From: Bin5 sp965218625
Lineage (GTDB): Bacteria > Chloroflexota > Anaerolineae > Caldilineales > Caldilineaceae
Reading direction: 5' to 3'
DNA: 64,000 nucleotides
Assembly (NCBI GenBank): GCA_965218625.1
Contig: CBDCLG010000016.1
Location: 558,001 to 622,000, forward strand
In this document: positions 14,287 through 23,085 of the stretch, piece by piece
Layout: each line of letters opens with the position of its first letter
How positions within the stretch are numbered: position 1 is the stretch's first letter
Notes under the pieces: generated by a model
Database searches by the model: none
What the model was told of the DNA's origin: nothing
Seen by the model: the letters and a program-made list of their open reading frames with translations, nothing else
Program-made: the position numbers and the translations under genes

Positions 14287-15705
14287 ATGACCTTTCCCGA
14301 ACTCTGCCGCCTGCCCGCAACCGAGCTTACGGCCGCCATCCGTGCCAAGCAACTCTCATCCGTCGAGCTCACGCGTGCCATCCTCGACCGCATCGAAGCC
14401 GTCAATCCCGTGATCAACGCCTACCTGGCCGTTGACGGCGAACGCGCCCTCGATGGCGCCCGCGCCGCCGAAGCCGCCGTCATGCGCGGCGACGAGCTCG
14501 GCCCCCTCCACGGCCTACCAGTCCCCATAAAGGACCTTGAACCCAGCCAGGGTATGCGCCACACCAGCGGCTCCATCCTCTTTACCGACAACATTGCCGC
14601 CTTTGACGGCGCCGTCACCGGGCGTGTCAAAGCCGCCGGCGGCACAATCATCGGCAAGACCAACACGCCCCACCTCGGCCACAAGGACATGTGCGACAAC
14701 CTGCTCGGCGACCCCGGCCGCAACCCCTGGAATACCCAACGCACCCCCGGCGGCTCCAGCGGCGGCGCAGCCGCAGCCGTCGCCGCCGGACTCGGCCCGC
14801 TCGCGCACGGCTCCGACGGCGCCGGTTCGATCCGCATCCCTGCCGCCCTCTGCGGCGTCTTCGGCTTCAAGCCATCATTCGGTCGCATCCCCTACTGGCC
14901 CAACCTCGACATCTGGGCGGCCCGCTCCCACAACGGGCCAATCTCCCGCACTGTCGCCGACGCCGCCCTCTTCACCTACGCGACCGCCGGCCCCGACCCG
15001 CGCGACCCGACCACGATTGACAATGCGCCCGACGACTACCTCGCCGCGGTAGAAGACCCGCTGCCCGCGCTCAAAGACCTGCGCGTCGCCTGGAGCGCCG
15101 ACTTCGGCTACGCCGCCGTCGAACCCGACGTCCGCCGCCTCACCGAACAGGCCGCGCGCCGTTTCGAAGACCTCGGCTGCCACGTCGAAGCCGTCGATCC
15201 CGGCTGGGACAATCCCCGCGACGGCGCCGAAACTTCCTGGTTCGTATCGATGGCCGCACGCGTCGGCCGCAGCTACGACCAGGACCCCCACGCCTTCGAG
15301 CCGACTCTCGTCGAAATGATCCAAAGAGGCCGCGGCATCACCGCCGAAGAACACGGCCTCTCCGATCTCGCCCGCACCGACTTCTACAACCAGGCCCGCC
15401 TCTTCTTCGAGGAGTTCGACCTCCTTCTCACGCCCCAGATGCCGCTCACAGCCTGGGGCGTCAATGACTGGCCCCAACAGATCGAAGGCAGGCCCAGCCC
15501 CTCCATCTTCGACCGCCTGCCCTTCACCTTCCCCTTCAACCTCACGGGGCAGCCCGCCGCCAGCGTTCCCTGCGGCTTCGCCTCCGACGGCCTCCCGGTC
15601 GCCCTCCAGATCGTGGGCCGCTGGCACGCCGACACCCTCACCCTGCAGGCCGCCGCCGCGCTCGAACAGGTCGCCCCATGGGCCCACCACTGGCCCGACC
15701 TCTAG
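14287..15705 (+). CDS. amidase (amidase-signature family)
   Basis: This 472-residue enzyme is of the amidase-signature family. The Ser-cisSer-Lys triad can be placed: lysine in LPVPIKD (about residue 82), the cis-serine in TPGGSSGG (about 158) and the nucleophile in GSDGAGSIRIPAA (about 181). It hydrolyses amides to acids and ammonia, and the substrate is unknown. No GatB or GatC neighbours are present, so it is unlikely to be GatA. I chose ATG 14287 because the residues upstream are not protein-like. Codon use is strongly C-ending. Confidence 0.88.
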   Translation: MTFPELCRLPATELTAAIRAKQLSSVELTRAILDRIEAVNPVINAYLAVDGERALDGARAAEAAVMRGDELGPLHGLPVPIKDLEPSQGMRHTSGSILFTDNIAAFDGAVTGRVKAAGGTIIGKTNTPHLGHKDMCDNLLGDPGRNPWNTQRTPGGSSGGAAAAVAAGLGPLAHGSDGAGSIRIPAALCGVFGFKPSFGRIPYWPNLDIWAARSHNGPISRTVADAALFTYATAGPDPRDPTTIDNAPDDYLAAVEDPLPALKDLRVAWSADFGYAAVEPDVRRLTEQAARRFEDLGCHVEAVDPGWDNPRDGAETSWFVSMAARVGRSYDQDPHAFEPTLVEMIQRGRGITAEEHGLSDLARTDFYNQARLFFEEFDLLLTPQMPLTAWGVNDWPQQIEGRPSPSIFDRLPFTFPFNLTGQPAASVPCGFASDGLPVALQIVGRWHADTLTLQAAAALEQVAPWAHHWPDL

Positions 15706-15752
15706 CGCAAAACCTGCCTTCCCCCTGTCCCCTGCCCCCTGTAATTCCAAGG

Positions 15753-15781
15753 TTGGCGCCGTCAACCGTCCAGTATATAAT
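15753..15781 (+). promoter_or_regulatory. promoter of mqnA
   Basis: TTGGCG (15753-15758) and TATAAT (15776-15781) are separated by 17 bases. The ATG follows 77 bases later with AAAGGAG before it. Confidence 0.65.
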
Positions 15782-15857
15782 GAACACCGAAGCCAGCGTC
15801 GGCTTCGCATTGGCTACGTAACGACAGAGCCACAACGAATTCAAAGGAGAATTCACC

Positions 15858-16769
15858 ATGTCACCTGTCAAGGCTCCTCAGTTCGTCGCGCCCCCGCGGG
15901 AACAGAACGCATCCTTCCATACCCCAGCCAACTCGCCTTCAGTCCCCTCAGCGTCCGCCGCAAATGGTAAGTCTGACACCTTCACAGTTCGCGCCGGGTG
16001 CGTCCAATACCTCAACGCCCGTCCCCTTTGGCACGCGCTTCGCAGCCGTCCCGACCTTTTCTCCCTCCAATATGACGTCCCTTCCAGGGTAGCCGGCTGG
16101 CTCCACGGCGGCCAGGTCGACCTCGCCCTCGTCTCCACCATCGAATACGGGCCCCGCTACCGCGTCGTGCCCGGCGCCGCCGTAACCTCCAACGGCCCCG
16201 TCGGATCTGTCGCCATCTTCAGCCGCAAACCCATCACCCGCGCCCGCACGCTCGCCCTCGACGCCAGCTCCCGCACCGCTGTCGCCCTCACCCGCATCCT
16301 CTGCGCCGAATGGTTCGACCTTCAACCAGACTACGTTACAATGCGCCCCGACCTGCCAGCCATGCTCGACCGCTGCGACGCCGCCCTCCTCATCGGCGAC
16401 GCAGCACTCTTCGTCGACCACGTCGCTCTCGGCCTCCAGAAGTACGACCTCTGCGTCGAATGGCGCGGTCTCACCGGCCTGCCCTTCGTCTTCGCCTTCT
16501 GGACCGGCCGCCCCGACGCCCTTGCCCCCGCCCACCTCAACGCCATCCGCGCTGCGCGCGACGGCGGCCTCAACGATCTCAATAAGAGCGCCGCCGCCCA
16601 GTACCCCAACCGCAGGGACCTGGCTGCCGCTGGTTGCGCCTACCTCCACAAGAACATTCAATACCGCCTGGACGACGACTGCATCGCCAGCCTCAACAGG
16701 TACTACCAGTCGGCCGTGAAACTGGACATCATCCGCCAGGCTCCGACCCTCCGCTTCTACGATACCTGA
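15858..16769 (+). CDS. mqnA: chorismate dehydratase MqnA (futalosine pathway)
   Basis: This 303-residue protein catalyses the first step of menaquinone synthesis by the futalosine route, removing water from chorismate to give 3-enolpyruvyl-benzoate. The family start, VQYLNARPL, comes after about 40 extra N-terminal residues. DVPSRVAGWLHGGQVDLALVS and the SVAIFSRKPI strand are typical of the periplasmic-binding-like fold of MqnA. ALLIGDAAL and GLPFVFAFW also fit. The gene has its own promoter and stands alone, so the other mqn genes must lie elsewhere. Confidence 0.85.
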   Translation: MSPVKAPQFVAPPREQNASFHTPANSPSVPSASAANGKSDTFTVRAGCVQYLNARPLWHALRSRPDLFSLQYDVPSRVAGWLHGGQVDLALVSTIEYGPRYRVVPGAAVTSNGPVGSVAIFSRKPITRARTLALDASSRTAVALTRILCAEWFDLQPDYVTMRPDLPAMLDRCDAALLIGDAALFVDHVALGLQKYDLCVEWRGLTGLPFVFAFWTGRPDALAPAHLNAIRAARDGGLNDLNKSAAAQYPNRRDLAAAGCAYLHKNIQYRLDDDCIASLNRYYQSAVKLDIIRQAPTLRFYDT

Positions 16770-17288
16770 ACGCAGTCATAGGCCATCATAATCCCTTCGA
16801 TACTCTCACTTCGCGCCGCGGCCGCAGACCGGATCAGTAGTGGCGGGTTGGTCCCGCCAACCCCTGCAATAGACGAGATTTTGTAGTACAATTGTTCGGA
16901 AGTGAAACCAGCCCCGCCGCGGGCCTGCCCCGGCGAAAAGCTTCTCCCATACGATTCCAATGTCACGCTGCACTTCACACGCCAGCCACCGAATGCCAAC
17001 CTATCGGCCCGCCGTCCCATCGCCCACTACGCCTGGATGAAGGGCAAGACCGTCCCCATGGAGGAAGTCCGCCAGCGCTGGGGCGTCTGAACGCGAAAAC
17101 CGCCCGGGCAACTGTCATCCGACAGCCGATCCCGGGCAGTCCACTTCCTCTCCCTATTTCTCAAAGCCACCCACTCGCCCTACCCACCGATCACTGATTA
17201 CTGCCTTTCGCCGTTCCCAACTCGCCAATGCCGTTCGCACCCTGGGCCCGAGCCTCCTTAGTACGGCAAGACTCTTTTTCAGCCGAAT
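16770..17288. other. gap between mqnA and vapBC holding only a small doubtful ORF
   Basis: The region contains a 7-bp hairpin at 16841-16859 (TGGCGGG arm, weak, no T-run) which may end mqnA. It also holds a TACAAT box at 16887-16892 and the short frame at 16902. The remainder (17091-17288) shows nothing. Confidence 0.4.
16902..17090 (+). CDS. possible small protein, nearly leaderless
   Basis: This 62-codon frame starts at GTG 16902, only nine bases after a TTGTAG-like and TACAAT promoter-like stretch, so transcription could begin at or near the start codon. The C-terminal half (YAWMKGKTVPMEEVRQRWGV) looks protein-like; the first third is proline-rich. I do not recognise it. It may be a fragment of a larger decayed gene. 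Confidence 0.3.
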   Translation: MKPAPPRACPGEKLLPYDSNVTLHFTRQPPNANLSARRPIAHYAWMKGKTVPMEEVRQRWGV

Positions 17289-17720
17289 TCAGGCGGTAGC
17301 AGGGACGACGGAGAAGCCTTCTGCGCGACACGCGTTACGAAGCTGACGGTCAAACACGACAAAGTCCGCATAGTTTGAGTGTCCTTGGCTCCACTTAATC
17401 GCCGCAGCCAGTTGAAACGCATCGGCCGTCCGCAGGGGTTGCACCGCTAACGCTCTCTCCGCCTCACTTCGAACAACCTCGCTCGGCTGGACTTCTATCC
17501 AAACGCCTGTCAAAGATATCAAGACCTGGCGAGCCATTTGCTGTTCAGTAGGAGTTAGACTTCCCTCTCTCCTTCGCCTCTCTATGGCCGATATGCACTC
17601 GGACCGTGTGCCCCACCATACGAAAATTTCAGGATCCTCTTCGAGAATCCTCCGTACAATGGGAGAAGTGGATTCCTCCAGACATAGCGGTACCACCGCC
17701 GACGCATCCCAGAATTTCAA
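17289..17720 (-). CDS. vapC: VapC-type PIN ribonuclease toxin, second pair
   Basis: This 143-residue PIN protein has the first acidic site in KFWDASAVVPLCLEE, a glutamate in TRSECISAIERR and the later pair in LRTADAFQLAAAI, then FVVFDRQLRNAC. The ATG at 17720 overlaps the stop of the antitoxin gene by four bases. All acidic residues of the PIN site are present, so it should be an active nuclease. Confidence 0.88.
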   Translation of the reverse strand: MKFWDASAVVPLCLEESTSPIVRRILEEDPEIFVWWGTRSECISAIERRRREGSLTPTEQQMARQVLISLTGVWIEVQPSEVVRSEAERALAVQPLRTADAFQLAAAIKWSQGHSNYADFVVFDRQLRNACRAEGFSVVPATA

Positions 17721-18028
17721 CCGTCTTCTTCCCGGTCAAGCGATACAGCCTCCCGCACCAGTCCCTTAGGGTCGGCCGGCCTTGGCATGTCCCAAAACCC
17801 CTCCGGCAACTTTCCCGTTCCCCGCTTTATCAACCCTCTTCGTTCAAGATCTGCCAAGTGTTCTTCCATCGAATCGGCTTGGTCGAAAGAAGAATCCGCT
17901 TGATCGACAGGTACTAACCGCGCGATCGGCCGCCCCCGATCCGTGATCAGCACCTCCTCGCCGGCTTTTACATCCCGCAAATACGCGCTCAGCGAACGCT
18001 TCAGTTCAGTTATGCTAGTCCTCAGCAT
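17717..18028 (-). CDS. vapB: Phd/VapB-type antitoxin, second pair
   Basis: This 103-residue antitoxin starts at ATG 18028 behind GGGAGGGAACGACG; the open frame continues upstream but without a ribosome site. TSITELKRSLSAYLRDVKAGE, then VLITDRGRPIARLVP, is the Phd/YefM DNA-binding fold. The rest is an acidic and then Pro-rich tail (EEHLADLERRG, GFWDMPRPADP) expected to wrap the toxin. It precedes and overlaps vapC, the usual order. Confidence 0.85.
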   Translation of the reverse strand: MLRTSITELKRSLSAYLRDVKAGEEVLITDRGRPIARLVPVDQADSSFDQADSMEEHLADLERRGLIKRGTGKLPEGFWDMPRPADPKGLVREAVSLDREEDG

Positions 18029-18157
18029 TCGTCGTTCCCTCCCTTTCCGCTTCCGTGGACAGACCAGGCAATTCACGCGCTCCGTTCAGTCGTCGCGCTC
18101 CCTCTATCCACTTCCCTTCGGCGTTCCCCACTATCCACTAACCACTATCCACTGCCG

Positions 18158-19414
18158 TTACGTTCGGTATTCGGCGTTGATCGATACATAGTCATAGCTC
18201 AGGTCACACGTCCAGACCGTGGCTTTGCCTTCGCCCAGGCCCAGCGACACCCGCGCGCTGATCTCACTCTCTGCAAAGATCGCCGACGCATCCTCCTCTG
18301 CGTATCTCGTCGGGGTGCCTGCGTCCACCAACTGCAGCTCCGCGTTGGCGTCCTGTGGCTGGCCCGCCGCAATGAACAGATGCGCCTTCGTCGGATCAAC
18401 CGTCGCGCCCGAATACCCGACCGCGCAAAGAATGCGCCCCCAGTTGGCGTCGTGCCCGAAGAACGCCGTCTTCACCAGCGGGCTCCTCGCAATCGAGTTC
18501 GCGACTTGGTGCGCCTCGCCGTCGCTCACCGCGCCTTCCACCTGGATCGTAACGAACTTCGTCACGCCCTCGCCGTTGCGCACAATCAGCTTCGCCAGCT
18601 CCATCGAAGCCGCCGTCAGCGCATCCACGAACGCGTCGTAGTCCGCGCCCTCCTCGCTGATGTCAGCGTTGCCCGCGGCGCCGTTGGCCAGCACCAGCAC
18701 CGTATCGTTCGTGCTCGTGTCACCGTCCACGCTGATGCGGTTGAAGCTATGGCTTACTGCGGCAGCAAGCGCCCTCTGCAGCAGCGGCTGCGCGATGTTG
18801 GCGTCGGTCACCAGCGTACCCAGCATCGTCGCCATATTCGGATGGATCATTCCCGCGCCCTTGCCGATGCCGGTGATCGTGACCGCCTGGCCCCCGATCT
18901 CCGCCTGGCTCGACGCCCACTTTGGGAAGACGTCGGTCGTCATGATGGCCGCCGCCGCGTCCTCCCAGCCGTCCGGCCGCAGCTCACCCGCCACCTGCGG
19001 AATTCCGGCCTCGATCACGCCTATCGGCAGCTGTACGCCGATCACGCCGGTGCTCATCACGAAGGCAGTGTTATCGGTGCTGCCCAGGCTCTTCTCCGCT
19101 GCCTCAGCCATCCGCCGCGCGTTGGCATTACCCTCCGCGCTCGTGCACGCGTTGGCGTTGCCGCTGTTGATCACAACCGCGTGCGTTCCCTCAGGGTTCA
19201 TCCGCAACAGCTCTTTGTCATACAGCACCGGCGCCGCCGGGAAGGCATTCTGGGTGAACACCGCCGCCGCCCGGCACGCCGTCGCGCTCGCAATCAACGC
19301 GAGGTCCGGCGCCCCGGTCGGCTTGACGCCGCAGTGGATCCCCGCCGCATCGAAACCGGTTACAGGTATGGGCGCAGTCGAAGGTCCCGAAAATGTGTGT
19401 TCATTCTCTGACAT
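18158..19414 (-). CDS. argJ: bifunctional ornithine acetyltransferase / N-acetylglutamate synthase
   Basis: This 418-residue ArgJ recycles the acetyl group in arginine synthesis, moving it from N-acetylornithine to glutamate. The self-cleavage site is clear: KGAGMIHPNMATMLG, cut between Ala and Thr, whose Thr becomes the nucleophile. AVVINSGNANACT near residue 90 and ISVDGDTSTNDTVL are also typical. I placed the start at 19414, where GGAG lies eight bases upstream; an ATG at 19426 is also in frame. It lies 102 bases after argG, so the two are probably one operon. Confidence 0.92.
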   Translation of the reverse strand: MSENEHTFSGPSTAPIPVTGFDAAGIHCGVKPTGAPDLALIASATACRAAAVFTQNAFPAAPVLYDKELLRMNPEGTHAVVINSGNANACTSAEGNANARRMAEAAEKSLGSTDNTAFVMSTGVIGVQLPIGVIEAGIPQVAGELRPDGWEDAAAAIMTTDVFPKWASSQAEIGGQAVTITGIGKGAGMIHPNMATMLGTLVTDANIAQPLLQRALAAAVSHSFNRISVDGDTSTNDTVLVLANGAAGNADISEEGADYDAFVDALTAASMELAKLIVRNGEGVTKFVTIQVEGAVSDGEAHQVANSIARSPLVKTAFFGHDANWGRILCAVGYSGATVDPTKAHLFIAAGQPQDANAELQLVDAGTPTRYAEEDASAIFAESEISARVSLGLGEGKATVWTCDLSYDYVSINAEYRT

Positions 19415-19516
19415 CTTAATCTCCATATCGTTTGGACGTATTGGGCGCCAACTGTTCTACTGACCCGCCACCTCATCACCGTGTCGAGTACAGGGTCTAT
19501 CCTGCACCAGCCTCCA

Positions 19517-20800
19517 CTAGTCCCGCTGAATCCAATCCCAGTCCCGCGGTTCGCCGTCTTCCGCAGGCTTCGGCATGGCGTCAGCAGGACGTTCCTCCCT
19601 GAGGAGCGCCTTAACCTTCAGCGGCAGGCCGAAGAGGCGAATGAAGCCCTCGGCATCGGCCTGGTTGTAGACATCGTCCTCGTCGAACGTAACGTAGTCC
19701 TCCCGGTACAGACTGTGGGCCGACCTCCGGCCCACTACCAACGTCTGCCCTTTGTACAGCTTCAGCCGCGCGGTCCCGCTGATCGACCTCTCCGTCTCCG
19801 CCACAAACGCGTCCAGGGCCTTCCGCAGCGGCGTGAACCAGAGACCGTTGTACACAAGCTCTGCGTAGCGGAGCCCGACCTGCTGCTTCCAGTGCAGCGT
19901 ATCCTTGTCCAGGCAAAGCTGCTCCAGCGCCGCATGCCCCTTGTACAAGATCGTCCCGCCGGGCGTCTCGTATACGCCGCGGCTCTTCATCCCCACCAGC
20001 CTGTTTTCAACCAAGTCCACGCGCCCGATACCATGTTCGCAACCCAGTGCGTTCAGATTCTGCACCAGTTCCACAGGTCCCATCGCCACACCGTTTACCC
20101 GCTCAGGAAAACCGCGGCGGTAATAAATTTCCACGTAGGCCGGCTCGTCGGGCGCTTCCTCCGGCGACTTTGTCCACTCGAACATGTCGGCGGGCGGCTC
20201 CGTCCACGGATCTTCCAGCGGCCCGCCCTCGTTGCTGAGGTGCCAGAGATTGCGGTCCTGGCTGTATATCCTGTCTGCCGATGCCTTGACCGGCACATTG
20301 TGTTCCTCGGCATAGTCCAGCGCATCGGAACGCCCGCGAATGTCCCACTCCCGCCACGGCGCGATGATCTTCAGCTTCGGATTGAGCGCCATCACCGTCA
20401 ACTCGAACCGCACCTGGTCGTTGCCCTTGCCGGTTGCCCCGTGCGACACCGCGTCGGCGCCCTCCAGCTGCGCGATCTCAACGAGCCTTTTCGCAATCAG
20501 CGGCCTGGCAAAGGAAGTGCCCAGCAGGTAGTCGCGCTCGTAGATCGCGCCGGCCTGCATCGTGGGAAACACGTAGTCGGTCAGAAACTCCGCCCGCAGA
20601 TCCTCAACATAGCAGCGGGTCGCGCCGGATGCGATGGCCTTCTCCTCCAGCCCGTCCAACTCCCCTTCCTGGCCCAGGTTCGCGCAAAAGCAGACGACCT
20701 CGCATCCGTAGTTGTTGATCAGCCACGGGACGATCACGCTCGTATCCAGCCCGCCCGAATAGGCCAGAACCGCTTTTCTCACAGATCCTTTTGCAGCCAT
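19517..20800 (-). CDS. argG: argininosuccinate synthase
   Basis: This 427-residue ArgG condenses citrulline and aspartate with ATP. The ATP-pyrophosphatase loop AYSGGLDTSV is at residues 12-21, SHGATGKGNDQVRFE is the citrulline/AMP site, and APWREWDIRGR and VYETPGGTILYKGH are conserved blocks. The start is ATG 20800 behind AAGGAGC; the upstream 27 codons are not part of the protein. It precedes argJ on the same strand. Confidence 0.94.
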   Translation of the reverse strand: MAAKGSVRKAVLAYSGGLDTSVIVPWLINNYGCEVVCFCANLGQEGELDGLEEKAIASGATRCYVEDLRAEFLTDYVFPTMQAGAIYERDYLLGTSFARPLIAKRLVEIAQLEGADAVSHGATGKGNDQVRFELTVMALNPKLKIIAPWREWDIRGRSDALDYAEEHNVPVKASADRIYSQDRNLWHLSNEGGPLEDPWTEPPADMFEWTKSPEEAPDEPAYVEIYYRRGFPERVNGVAMGPVELVQNLNALGCEHGIGRVDLVENRLVGMKSRGVYETPGGTILYKGHAALEQLCLDKDTLHWKQQVGLRYAELVYNGLWFTPLRKALDAFVAETERSISGTARLKLYKGQTLVVGRRSAHSLYREDYVTFDEDDVYNQADAEGFIRLFGLPLKVKALLREERPADAMPKPAEDGEPRDWDWIQRD

Positions 20801-20963
20801 ACGTGCTCCTTGCTTGTGAAAGCAGCAGCTGCAAATGCCCCCAGATGACACCTCTTGCAGCCGCGTTTTCCTTGGAACCAAGACTTTACTTCACGGTGTG
20901 ATATCGTAGACCAAGCGATTCGCCAAGACCTGGCCGCCTCTCAAATTCAGCCAGGAAACAAAA

Positions 20964-20992
20964 ATGCCACCCCGGACCATCCGAAGCGGCAT
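20964..20992 (-). terminator. intrinsic terminator or argG-leader attenuator
   Basis: On the minus strand the sequence forms a 13-bp stem (ATGCC...GGCAT ends, with three G-T pairs) and a 3-base loop, followed by TTTTTG. It lies 217 bases after the P450 stop and 164 bases before the argG start. It can either end the P450 transcript or attenuate argG. The rest of 20801-21208 holds no gene and no T-box or arginine riboswitch that I can recognise. Confidence 0.65.
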
Positions 20993-21208
20993 ACAGGAAA
21001 CGAGCGAAGAGTGCAAAGAAGGCTTGCAACTTCCATCTGGCAAAGCTGCGGTCAGCCTTTGCGCCCGCTTCCCGCGGGCCTTCCTCCTGGCGTTCGTGCG
21101 ACTCAGCACTCCAATGCCTCTCCCTTGATCAAATCCCCTTAGGCAGGATACGCTCAACCGTCTGCAAGCCTAACCCTACTCGCTCCGATTGTCAAGAAGC
21201 GGGTCATC

Positions 21209-22501
21209 CTATTCTAACACTGCAGTCATGACAGCAGCAGCTCGCATCGGTTCAGAAGCTCGTTCCACCTCGACCCACAGCGCCTCGACGCCGCGCAGCA
21301 CGACCTGCGGCCTGTGCTCAGGCTCAGCGGCCAGGCGAATCGAACTGAACTGTTTCAAGACAGTCGCGAAGGCGATGCGCGCCTCCAACACCGCCAGCGA
21401 CGCGCCAAGGCAGTAGTGAATCCCGCGGCCGAAAGAGATGTGGCTCTTCTCCTTTCGCCCGACATCCAAAGTTTCCGGATTGGAAAAGGCGGCAGGGTCC
21501 CGATTGGCCGCGCCAACCGCCGCAACGACCTGCTCGCCCGCGCGCAGCTTCTTGCCTCCAATCTCCACATCTTCAAGCAGATAGCGGCCGTCAAGCTGGA
21601 CGGGGCTGTCGTAGCGCAAAAGCTCGTCGATCGCTGTGTCCAGCAACGCCGGATCCTGCCTGAGACGCTCCAGCTCGCCCGGATTCCTGAGCAGGGCCAG
21701 CATCCCGTTTCCAATCAGGTTTCGTGTCGTTTCGTTGCCCGCGACCAGCAGCAGCTCGAGCGTCGCCAGCAGTTCCAAGTGTGCCAGCTTGTCACCCTCG
21801 TCCTCTGCCGCAAGCAATGCGCTGATCAGGTCATCCTTCGGCTCCTCCCGCCGTTGGGCAATGATGCCCTCGAAGTATTCGTACAGCTCCTCGGACGCGC
21901 GGCGAAACCGCCTGACCTGCTCGTCACTGCGCGCTGGCTCAAGCGAAAGCACAATGGCGTTCGACCACTCCTTGAACTGCGCCAGGTCCTCGGTCGGAAC
22001 GCCGATCATTTCGGCTATTACAATGACCGGCAGCGGAAACGCGAGCACGTCGATCAGGTCAAAGCGTTCCAGGTCACCCGTCGCCTCCAGCAGGTCGTCC
22101 ACGATCTGTTGAACGCGCGCTGCCTGTTCAGCCACCGTGCGCGGCGTAAAGGCCTTGGAAACCAGCGACCTCAGCCTTGTGTGGTCGGGAGGATCGAGGT
22201 CCAGCAGGCTCGCGTCCTGCCCGTAATCCGACCTGCCCTGCATATTGGAAAAACGATGGTGGTCAAGCAGGACTGCCTGGGCATCCTCATATCGTGTCAA
22301 AACCCATCCGCCGGCAAGCCTGCTGTAATGCACGGGGTCTTTGCGCCGCAAACGTTCGTAGGTCGCGTACGGGTTGGCCCTGACCGCCTCGCTGCTCAGG
22401 TCAAAGGTAACGCCCGACTCCACCCATTCCCAGGCCAGGAGAACTGTCCCGGCAATTCGTCTAAATGCTTTTCGAACCGTACCGGAAGAGACCGTCATCA
22501 T
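21209..22501 (-). CDS. cytochrome P450
   Basis: This 430-residue soluble bacterial P450 has the I-helix oxygen-binding stretch LLVAGNETTRN, the ExxR motif in IDELLRYDSP and the heme-thiolate loop FGRGIHYCLGASLAVLEAR with its cysteine. DPPDHTRLRSLVSKAFTPR is the C-helix, typical of class I P450s such as CYP107-like enzymes. It needs ferredoxin and reductase partners, which are not nearby. The substrate is unknown. The first 30 residues are less conserved, and a second ATG three bases later is possible. Confidence 0.92.
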   Translation of the reverse strand: MMTVSSGTVRKAFRRIAGTVLLAWEWVESGVTFDLSSEAVRANPYATYERLRRKDPVHYSRLAGGWVLTRYEDAQAVLLDHHRFSNMQGRSDYGQDASLLDLDPPDHTRLRSLVSKAFTPRTVAEQAARVQQIVDDLLEATGDLERFDLIDVLAFPLPVIVIAEMIGVPTEDLAQFKEWSNAIVLSLEPARSDEQVRRFRRASEELYEYFEGIIAQRREEPKDDLISALLAAEDEGDKLAHLELLATLELLLVAGNETTRNLIGNGMLALLRNPGELERLRQDPALLDTAIDELLRYDSPVQLDGRYLLEDVEIGGKKLRAGEQVVAAVGAANRDPAAFSNPETLDVGRKEKSHISFGRGIHYCLGASLAVLEARIAFATVLKQFSSIRLAAEPEHRPQVVLRGVEALWVEVERASEPMRAAAVMTAVLE

Positions 22502-23085
22502 CGTGTCGTTCCGTCAGCCCAGCTGCAACCGCGTATGCGTCCGACAGCTCCGTTTGTGAATGCTACTTCTTTGCCTCGCTCGACAGATTTCGTCTCGTCG
22601 CCGACCTTCGTTGGTCTTCATCCTGCTCCCCGATGGCCCCCATCCATGTACCGAAACGACCTGCTTCCAGGATTTGGGAAAATGACCTGAAATGGAAGCT
22701 CGGCCGGCGCCCCTGCCGCTGAATGGAGCCGCGCTGCCTTCACTGGCGTCTGCTCGAAAAGGCAAATGCAGGCGACAGCGTACCATCGCCAACCATGCCT
22801 GCCATTATATGCGAGAAGAAGAGCCCGCTCCAGATTCAGGCGCGGCAGATTCGCGCCCCATCCGGTGCCGCGCCGGATGACAGCCTGGAGAATGGATGCA
22901 AGCTCCCGTTCCGTCTGTCCCGCCAGAGACCTTGAAATGCATCAGGTTCGCTCGTTATCCTGACTTCCCCTTTCTCCACACCGTCGTCTGATGTATGATA
23001 CCGGCATGAAGCATACTGGCGTCTTCGATGCCTGAGGATGCCAGCCCAAACAGCCGCCCAGCAGATCGAGAGGGGCATCGATTAC
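22502..23085. other. divergent intergenic region, no gene seen
   Basis: It lies between the P450 (minus) and the PhyH gene (plus). A TATGAT box at 22994-22999 could be the -10 element for the plus-strand gene. No credible protein-coding frame is seen. Confidence 0.4.

Noticed and set aside
18380..19411. Long plus-strand frame opposite argJ
   Set aside because: Antisense shadow of argJ; Arg/His-rich with no ribosome site.
19481..20848. Long plus-strand frame opposite argG
   Set aside because: Antisense shadow of argG; its length follows from the high GC.
20801..21208. T-box riboswitch before argG
   Set aside because: The GGGGTGGCA stretch resembles a T-box, but it lies in the 3' arm of the hairpin and no specifier or antiterminator bulge was found.
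21314..22690. Long plus-strand frame opposite the P450 gene
   Set aside because: Antisense shadow; the P450 motifs are all on the minus strand.
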